In this document: positions 57,083-64,000 of the stretch, piece by piece
Position numbering within the stretch: the stretch's first letter is position 1
Layout: the number at the start of each line of letters is the position of its first letter
Source of the DNA: Hippopus hippopus
Taxonomy: Eukaryota > Mollusca > Bivalvia > Cardiida > Cardiidae
Assembly: GCA_946811185.2 (NCBI GenBank)
Contig: OX328105.1
Location: 51,398,845 to 51,462,844 of the forward strand
DNA: 64,000 nucleotides
Direction of reading: 5' to 3'
Program-made: the position numbers and the translations under genes
Notes under the pieces: generated by a model
Databases searched by the model: none
The model's input: the letters and a program-made list of their open reading frames with translations, nothing else
What the model was told of the DNA's origin: nothing

Positions 57083-57094
57083 ATGTTTTCTTTA

Positions 57095-57812
57095 CAATAT
57101 TGTTGCAGATCTATTACCACACAAATATGACGTTTTAGTCCCTTATACTCATATGTTATCTTTTACAAAACAATACTGTGTTTTTTATGACAAAGGGAAA
57201 AAGTCCTTTTGAAAACAATGTGGTTTACAGAATTTTTAGCCCTTCTCGCATAATGTGTTCAGCCCTTTATATGATGAAACCCATCATTTGTCTACTGCAG
57301 TGGCTTAAATTCTCGTCTTCTGTCTCTCAATTATGCAGCTGTGTCATTTTAACCAACTTGACAACATTTCTTGAAATCCCAAAACATTGTGTCTTTATGG
57401 TTTTTGTATGTTCTGTTTCAGATTTTAGACCTGGCCTGTATTTATCACAGTTCCAAACTGCATTCTTAGTCTAATTGTTAATTTAGAAAGTAACACAATT
57501 TCTGATTGGCTAAAGCAAATTCTGATTGGCTAAACCAGCCAATCAGCACATGGTTTAGCAAAATAGAAATTAGATCAAGATTATTTTAACTCTTTACCAT
57601 ACAATAATGAGTTTTAAGGACCTTGAGGATGTATACCTTTGAGAACATTGTTTGAAAAAGAAATTGCTAGTTAACAACATGTTCTCCTTTGTTTACAATG
57701 TTTTCTGCCATTCAAAAGACAAATTTCAGTTTTTTAGTCATATTTACTTTATTGTCTAAAAATGGTTTCATTTTGGACAAGTCTAAAGTTTTGTTGTTTG
57801 GTAAAAAGTCCC
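57095..57812 (+). mobile_element. Degenerate and full MITE-A in the 3'UTR
   Basis: About 57095-57320 is heavily decayed; 57586-57812 is complete (starts taactctttaccatacaata, ends gttgtttggtaaaaagtc). Confidence 0.68.
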
Positions 57813-58139
57813 CCCACCCCACCCCCCACCCAAAAAAATTTGGGAATCCCAAAATAAGTTTTATGGAAATCTTTTTTTTATGTTCTTTTAGTGTTTTAGA
57901 GTTTTTTGGTCCGAGTCCATAATCACAGCTGTTCAAAATTCTGTTCTTATTCAGATTGTAAACTTAGACAGTGACACAATTTCTGTTTGGCTAAACCAAA
58001 TGGTAGCCTGATTTTTAGCCAGAAATTGTGCTACTTGCAATTTTAAAATTGTTCTGTGCATTTACCTCTAAACCATTCTCATATATATTGAAAGCATTAG
58101 CAGTTTACTAATCAGGTTTTGCTAAAATGACAGGGTATG

Positions 58140-58486
58140 TCTTTAACCCTCTACCACATGACTTTTAATGACCTTGAGAAAGAGGACTTTGGAAAACACT
58201 GTGGGAAAAGGAGAAAATGCTGGTAACCAGCATTTTCTCCTTTTCCCACAATGTTTTCTACCTATCAAAGACATCTTACACAATTTTAGCCTCATTAAGT
58301 TGGGATCTGCATATGCTTTAGGTTTGGGCAGGTCTAAAATTTTCTCGTGTGGTAAAGGGTTAATAAGGTACATTGTATAATGCATTGTTGGGAAAGGATT
58401 AACATTTTCTTTTTTCTCCCACAATATTTTGACAAGTTTATTCCTCAGTCTTGTTAAAATACAGGAATGTTTGATAAAGGGTAAAT
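58140..58486. mobile_element. MITE-A copies in the 3'UTR
   Basis: 58140-58364 (+, perfect palindrome at about 58198-58258) and right-half fragment 58383-58486 (-). Confidence 0.8.
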
Positions 58487-58548
58487 GTATGGGGTTTTTT
58501 AGATTTTACAAATGTGCCAGTGTTCATGTTGTGTTTATCAACATAAAT

Positions 58549-58800
58549 GAGCCATGCTTGGGCAAAACAGGGTTTAATGCATCTCTGTGGTTCATTATAC
58601 CAAGCAAGTCATCACATAATTGTGATCTAAATAGTCCACTTTGTCAAACAACTGGCTGAACCCAGAGGTAGGAGGGTCCTTGGACATGCATGAAATTGAC
58701 AAAAAGCAAAAAGTTTCAACACAGGTCAGCCTGCACAGTTGACCTGGGTCGATGCTCTTTACAGATGCATTAAACCCTCTTTTCACAGAGCATGGCTCAA
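58549..58800 (-). mobile_element. MITE-C in the 3'UTR
   Basis: gagccatgcttgggcaaaac to cttttcacagagcatggctc, flanked by AAAT. Confidence 0.8.
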
Positions 58801-59112
58801 ATGTTTATCATAGGTCTTCACATATCTAGATGTTTTATTTGGCCAATATGAACAAATCTGTCTTAAATTGCATACCGATATGTATGACCAAATGTGCAAC
58901 TGTTCATGTTGTGTTTATCAATATACAAGTCGTGTAAGTCAAAGGTCAAGATATATATCTAGATATAGTCAATAAACTTTTTCTTTATTAGTGTCAGTAA
59001 AGACAATTTTTAACTTAAATGTTGCATATCTATGACCAAATCCATTTTATGAACTCCTAGTGTGCTATGCACAACTTGTGTTGTTTGTTGACTTTGTTGA
59101 TCAAGATTATAT

Positions 59113-59372
59113 GGCCTGCAACACGCGAAAAGGGGCATTCAGACATTTGCGTAAAGTGTTGTTTCGGATCAGCCTGTGCAGTCTGTGCAGGCTAATCCGA
59201 AACGACACTTTCCGTTTTTATGTAATTTTCTGTTTTGCGCAAGTCTACTGAAGAACAAAATCCAATGTAGTCGTAAAGTGCCGTCTCGGATTAGCCTGCG
59301 CGGACTGCGCAGGCTGATACGAGACGACACTTTACGCAAAAGTCTGAATGCCGCTTTTCGCATGTTGCAATC
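59113..59372. mobile_element. MITE-D with two internal hairpins
   Basis: Inverted ends tgcaacacgcgaaaaggggc and, from the right, tgcaacatgcgaaaagcggc. Inside are two GC-rich hairpins: cagcctgtgcagtctgtgca/ggcta (about 59166-59204) and tagcctgcgcggactgcgca/ggctga (about 59290-59326). Confidence 0.78.
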
Positions 59373-59378
59373 CATATG

Positions 59379-59594
59379 ATCCATGCCCCTGCAAAAGTAC
59401 CAAGCATATTTATGGATCCATGTTTTCCATTTTTTTTTTTTAAAGAATCAACTTAATTAAGAGATTGACTTGTCCTTCGACATACAGAAAATTGATCAAT
59501 ACCGAAAAGTTTCGGCCCAGGGCAGCCTGCGCAGACCTGGGTCGATAATTTTCGCAGATGCATTAAGCCCCCTTTTCACAGAGCATGGATCATA
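59379..59594 (-). mobile_element. MITE-C, partial
   Basis: Contains tatttatggatccatg, ttgtccttcgacatacagaa, cagcctgcgcagacctgg and cccccttttcacagagcatg. Confidence 0.68.
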
Positions 59595-59729
59595 GACATT
59601 TTATAACATCGTGTAAATTTGCTGCCTTTAGATCTGTGAATCTTAAGTGCTTCTCTGATTTCCTGTCGAAATCTCATTTATTCTCTTCTGCATAATTTTG
59701 GATCATATAAATCAATGTTTGTTTTTTTT

Positions 59730-59961
59730 TTTTTAACCCTTTAGCAAAGGAAAAATTTTGGACTTGACCAAATTAAAAGCATCAGCATAGGAAAAAGTTG
59801 ATGAAGTTCAAGTGAAGATTTCTTTCTTTGATAGAGTAGAAAACATTGTGGGAAAAGGATAAAATGTTTGCTACCAGCATTTTCTCCTTTTCCTACCTTA
59901 TTTTCACAAGTCTTCTTCTTCAGGGTCGTTAGAATTCATGTTTGTGTGGCAAAGGGTTAAT
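59730..59961 (-). mobile_element. MITE-A near the gene end
   Basis: Starts ttaaccctttagcaaaggaa, palindrome 59838-59896, ends tttgtgtggcaaagggttaa. A further fragment lies at 60165-60240. Confidence 0.8.
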
Positions 59962-60439
59962 GTTTTTCCTATGTTTTTATGACCCATAGAGAGAGAGCTT
60001 TGAAAATATTTATTGTAAACAGAGAAAATGTAAGTAAATAGCAGTGTCCTTTTCCTACATTGCTTTTACACTTTTAAAAACAAAACGGTCATTTTTGACA
60101 TTTTTTCTTCAGCAAAATTTAATGCTTTTGTTAAGGGCAAATCTAATTCTTTGTGTCTGTTGCCCCTTTTCCAAACGACAAAATATTAGGCTGGCCCAGA
60201 TTGAGAGCATTTGCAGACTTCTTTTCCTACAATGAAGTATATTATGTAGGATTTTACTCTGTATATGTGTCTATAAGTTAAATATTATGATAAATTGAAA
60301 TATTGTAAGCATTATTATGTTATTGTTGCCTAAATTTGGATGTTGTATTTAGTCATTTGTTGTAGTGTAGCTAAGTGAAATGAAAATTGTGCTCCTGTCA
60401 TGCTGTTGGATATTTTTTAGTCAATGAAAGTATTTTTGA

Positions 60440-60445
60440 AATAAA
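60440..60445 (+). promoter_or_regulatory. Candidate poly(A) signal AATAAA
   Basis: AATAAA in unique AT-rich DNA, followed within 30 nt by T-rich sequence. It is the most plausible end signal downstream of the TTC3-like stop codon; an earlier AATAAA lies at 58971. Confidence 0.4.
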
Positions 60446-60586
60446 GTATTGCCTGAATTTCTTTTTTCTGTTTTAAATAATCCTTTTCTATATAAACAGG
60501 TCTGATAGTTCATGTATTTTTTAATTGGTAAGTTTTCTCGAAATTAAATTATTGCCCAAATTTTTTGTTAATAAATAGAGTTTATT

Positions 60587-60737
60587 TCATCAGCTTGTGG
60601 TTAATATGGGGAAATATTTGCCGAAAAAGGGAAAGGTATGCGAAAATAACGAGTGCCGTAAGGCACGAGTTATTTTCGAGGACCTTTCCCTTTTGAGGCA
60701 AATATTTCCCCATATTAACCACAAGCTGATGAAATAA
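60587..60737. repeat. About 150-bp near-perfect palindrome
   Basis: Arms of about 70 bp: tttcatcagcttgtggttaa, tatggggaaatatttgcc and cgaaaataac on the left are mirrored on the right around a small centre (gagtgccgtaaggcacg). It lies about 140 bp after the best poly(A) signal. Confidence 0.85.
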
Positions 60738-60994
60738 ATTATATAATTATATTTCCTCTGTCAGATTATTTTGTCAACGAATGCCACTTTTAAAACTTAA
60801 AAACTTAAAAAACTTAAAAAAGTAGTTCCAGATTTTCGGCAGGAGGAAAATATTCACTGTGATGGGGAAATAATTCCCCCCAGCTTAAATTACGACATTT
60901 CTTTACCCATAACATGTCTAAAAATAGACACATGAAATATAATATACAGGTCTAATAGACTACTTGTTGAAAAGGGGAAACTGTTTGTAACAAG

Positions 60995-61473
60995 TAATAA
61001 AAACTTTACCAAACGACAGAATTTTAGACTTGTCTGAATTGAAAGCATTTTGCAAATGACAAAATAAAAATGACTCAAAAATTAAAATTTGTTTTTGAAA
61101 ATGTAGAAATTTTGTGGGAAAAGAAGAAAATGTTGGTTACCAGCATTTTCTTCTTTTCCAACGATATTTTCAAATTCTTCTTTAGGGTCTCAAGATTCTA
61201 GTCAGGATTGTGTAATAAAGGGTTAAGTATTTGCTCTCTATCCCTTAACCCTTTATCAAACAATCCCATGTTCTAAGAACCCTGAGAAAGAAGGCGCTAT
61301 AAAACATTCTGGGAATAGGAGAAAATGCTGGTAACCAGCATTTTCTCCTTTTCCTACAATGTTTTATACCTCTTCAAAGACAGAATTCATGTTTTGGTCC
61401 ACAATGAATTTGCCATCTGCAAATGTTTTTAATTAAGTAGAGTCTAAAATTCTGTTGTGTGGTGGGGGTTTAT
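60995..61473. mobile_element. MITE-A pair in opposite orientations
   Basis: 60995-61227 (-) and 61246-61473 (+), separated by about 20 bp; both keep most of the palindrome. Confidence 0.82.
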
Positions 61474-61589
61474 AGTTTCCAGATTATCCAATAGAGTTGT
61501 TATTTAGAAAATACACCTTTCCTTCAAGTGTCACATGTTTTCTATGACTTAAATCTACCAAAATTTTACACTTACAAAATAAAAGACAA

Positions 61590-62351
61590 ATTTACCCTTT
61601 AGCAAACAATCCCAAGTTTTCACTATCCTGGGAAAGAAAGATTGTAAAAAAAATTTGGCAAAAAAAAAAAAAAAAAATGCTTGTGACAAGCATTTTCTCC
61701 TTTTCACACAGTTTTCTACCCTATCTGAGAACTTAAAGGGGGCTATTTAGATTTTTACAATCCCATCAAATTTCAGAAAAGATTCATCATTGAATTAAAT
61801 AAGGTGATAGCAGGTAAACCATCAATTCAGGAGAAAGACAAATGCAAGAAAAAATAATTTTAGTACATGTAGTATTTTCTAAATGAACTACATAGCCCTT
61901 TACTCTTTCCCAAAGGAGAGTATTTTAGACAGGTCCAATTTGAAAGCACTTGCAGATGACAATTTATATGGCACAAATGATGGGATTAGTATCAGATAGT
62001 CTAGTAACACTGTGGGAAAAGGTGAAAATGCTGGTTACCAACATTTTCTCCTTTTCCCACAATGTTTACAAAAGGCCTACTTCTCACGGTCTTTAAAACT
62101 CAGGTTTGTGTGGTGATGGGTTAAGGGTATAATTTTGCATCAAGAGTTTCAGAAAGGTTTGTGGGAAACATAATGAAAGAACTTACAGAAGACAAAATAA
62201 CTGTGGCTAAAACAATGTAATTATTAGAAAAGATTTGGGGGGAAAAGAGAAAATGCTGGTTACTAATATTACCTCCTTTTCTAGCAATGTTTTCAAAAGC
62301 ATTCCTTATCAGGGTCCTCAAAACTCAGGATTGTGAGGTAAAGGGTTAAAA
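61590..62351. mobile_element. Three MITE-A copies
   Basis: 61590-61732 (+, truncated, A-run in place of part of the palindrome), 61896-62125 (-) and about 62125-62351 (-, left arm decayed). The last two meet at a ttaa. Confidence 0.75.
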
Positions 62352-62837
62352 TACAGGGTTGTATGTAAAAGGCTAAGACTCATAACCTCCTGACAAAAAC
62401 ATGCAGCAGCCACTTTAAAAATATCAAACTGTACATTGATTGATTGTACTGTTTTACGCCACATTCAACATTATTTCAGTCATATCAGAGCAACAGCTCA
62501 CATATTCACATATGTCCTGTCCATGTCAGACCTGAGTCCAATTACAATTATAATTTAATTAATTGTAATTAATTACATTTTTTCTATTAACTGAAAGTAA
62601 TTAGTAATTGACACAGGAATCAATTACTTTAATTGAAATTAATTAAATGAATATAAATCAAAATAATTGACAATTAAATTCAATTACTTTTCAAATACAT
62701 GTACTAAATAAAACCTTGGAAAAAAACAGGTTTTATGCAGTTGCTATTATTACCTGGAAGTATAAATTTCACACTTGGTTGTCACCTTAAGAGGTGTTAA
62801 CAGATCATTGATGAATGTTAAACTGTTGAACTACCTT

Positions 62838-63062
62838 AACTCTTCACTAACATCAAAATTGTAGACTTGTACAAACTGAAAGGAATCTAAGACAACAAAT
62901 TATATGAAGGTCAAATACTAGCAATTCTCTGTGAAGGGCATAAAACATTGTGTGAAAAGGAGAAAAAGTTGTGTACCACCATTTTCTCCTTTTCCCAAAG
63001 TGATTAAAAAACTTTGTGCTTTAGGGTCTTTAAAAGCAAGGATTTTGTGATTTAGGGCTAAT
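62838..63062 (-). mobile_element. MITE-A nested in a hAT-like element
   Basis: Starts taactcttcactaacatcaa, ends near ggattttgtgatttagggct. The palindrome has decayed (gagaaaaagttgtgtaccac). Confidence 0.75.
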
Positions 63063-63097
63063 CAGTAGGACATTCATTATAGCTGTGCTTTCCTTTT

Positions 63098-63324
63098 TTA
63101 ACCCATTACCACACAATCCCGAGTTTTGACGCCCTGTAGGAGAAGGCTTTTGAAAACATTGTGGGAAAAGGAGAAAATGCTGGTAACCAGCATTTTCTCC
63201 TTTTCCCACAATGTTTTCTTCCTCATCCAAAACAAAAATCATCATTTCAGTAACATTTAATTTGTCGTCTGCAAATCCTTTCAATTTGGACCAGTCTATT
63301 TTTTGTCGTTTGGTAAAGAGTTAA
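63098..63324 (+). mobile_element. MITE-A nested in a hAT-like element
   Basis: TTAA on both sides (63098-63101 and 63321-63324), 219 bp between. The palindrome at about 63147-63218 is essentially perfect. Confidence 0.92.
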
Positions 63325-63341
63325 TTGAATTAGTACTTAAG

Positions 63342-63573
63342 GTAACTCTTTACCAAAAGATAAAAATTTTGATTCACCCAAATAGACAATACATGTATTT
63401 GCAGATGATAAATTAAATGTAGATCAAATCATAGTTTTTGTCTTTGACAGAGTACAAAACATTGTGGAAAAGGAAGAAAAAGCTAGTTACCATCATTTTC
63501 TCCTTATCTGCAATGTTTTCAAAAGCCTTCTTAATCAGAGTAGTTAAAACTTGGGATTGTGTGGTAAAGGGTT
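63342..63573 (-). mobile_element. MITE-A nested in a hAT-like element
   Basis: Starts taactctttaccaaaagata, ends gattgtgtggtaaagggtta. Palindrome with a few changes (aaagctagttaccatcattt). Confidence 0.85.
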
Positions 63574-64000
63574 AAAGCTGAATAATCTATTTATAAATAT
63601 TATGCCAAGTAATTGAAAAATAATTAATTATATTCCTGAAAATAATTGTATCTAAATTACTTTTATAAAAAGCAAGTAATTATAATTGTAATTTAATTGA
63701 AACATTTCCATTTTAATTGTAATTAATTAATTACTTTTCAAAATAATTGAACCCAGGTCTGGTCCATGTACAATATGGTTAAGTCAAAATGAATAATGTT
63801 TGAATACATGGATACATGAAAATATTTGCTCTGCCAAATTCTTTCTGTGGATTGATTATAAACATATTGACAGAAAATATCAGCACTCTCAATACTGAAT
63901 GAAGTATTGTTTTTGCTGATGTTTATGTGGGTAAGCAGTCCCTGGCTTGGCTAGGAAGGTGAGCCAAGTAATGAAAAAATAAACACCAGAAATATTTATT

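Larger units (their letters stand above)
57083..60462 (+). other. Probable 3' untranslated region of the TTC3-like gene
   Basis: No coding exon is visible after the TAA. AATAAA hexamers occur at 58971-58976 and 60440-60445; the second sits in AT-rich unique-looking DNA and looks the better poly(A) signal. The interval includes MITE-A, MITE-C and MITE-D copies, so the transcript would carry several hairpins. Extent is inferred. Confidence 0.4.
62527..63761. mobile_element. hAT-like element carrying three nested MITE-A copies
   Basis: 1235 bp flanked by the 8-bp duplicate GTCCATGT (62519-62526 and 63762-63769). Inverted ends CAGACCTGAGTCCAATTA and, from the right, CAGACCTGGGTTCAATTA; both subterminal zones are full of AATTA/TAATT. 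MITE-A copies at about 62838-63062, 63098-63324 and 63342-63573 make up over half of it. It is inserted in a SINE-3 relic. Confidence 0.85.

Noticed and set aside
1..64000. CRISPR array, bacterial operons or Shine-Dalgarno sites
   Set aside because: The DNA is eukaryotic with spliced exons; the direct repeats are mobile-element tandem units without spacer structure.

Overview
The window is eukaryotic and animal, and the repeats suggest a bivalve mollusc (inference). A single plus-strand gene with about 32 coding exons and canonical GT-AG introns runs from 3639 to the stop codon at 57080-57082. The introns are packed with short non-autonomous elements, tRNA-derived SINEs and pearl/Helitron-like elements with internal tandem arrays of the type known from bivalves. 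A dreissenid-like or similar clam or mussel would fit, but I cannot name the species.

The gene is a TTC3-like RING E3 ubiquitin ligase. Its 32 exons join in one open frame (5539 nt, 1845 residues plus one base of an earlier codon) with every splice phase agreeing. From the N-terminal side it shows three TPR repeats (exons 3-6), a linker and charged region (7-9), a further helical repeat region (10-12), a Cys/His cluster probably binding zinc (13-15), Lys/Glu-rich linkers (16-19), a conserved block shared with vertebrate TTC3 (20-21), a long Ser/Thr/Pro-rich stretch (21), coiled coils (22-27), a Pro-rich segment (29), a conserved C-terminal helical block (29-30) and a RING-H2 finger split over the last two exons. 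The true start codon and first exons are not identified and probably lie upstream of the window or before 3639. The 3'UTR probably runs to about 60,460.

Most other sequence is mobile-element debris. The dominant family, called MITE-A here, is about 220 bp long. It is flanked by TTAA, has ends reading CCCTTTACC/GGTAAAGAG, and carries a near-perfect palindrome of about 64-66 bp at its centre. By eye there are roughly 80 full or partial copies, something like a fifth to a quarter of the window. TTAA targets and CCCTTT ends point to piggyBac-type mobilisation. Other families are MITE-B (266 bp, 10-bp target duplication), MITE-C (about 260 bp, CATGCTCTG ends, GC-rich internal hairpin), MITE-D (two internal hairpins), a pogo-like element, two hAT-like elements with 8-bp duplications, a Helitron with clear ends, three SINE families, several tandem-repeat elements and some unclassified dispersed repeats.

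The most unusual object is a complete 554-bp miniature LTR retrotransposon (TRIM) at 9980-10533. It has two 208-bp LTRs, an exact 18-nt tRNA-Pro primer-binding site, a polypurine tract and a 4-bp target duplication. Each LTR carries tRNA-like box A and box B sequences. It sits in a SINE that is also split by a hAT-like element. Layout: 1-8.6 kb, early exons and MITE clusters; 8.7-10.6 kb, nested SINE/hAT/TRIM; 12-36 kb, TPR and linker exons between repeats; 36.5-38.4 kb, giant exon; 41-46 kb, two tandem-array elements; 46-57 kb, coiled-coil and RING exons; 57-64 kb, 3'UTR and MITE-rich downstream DNA.
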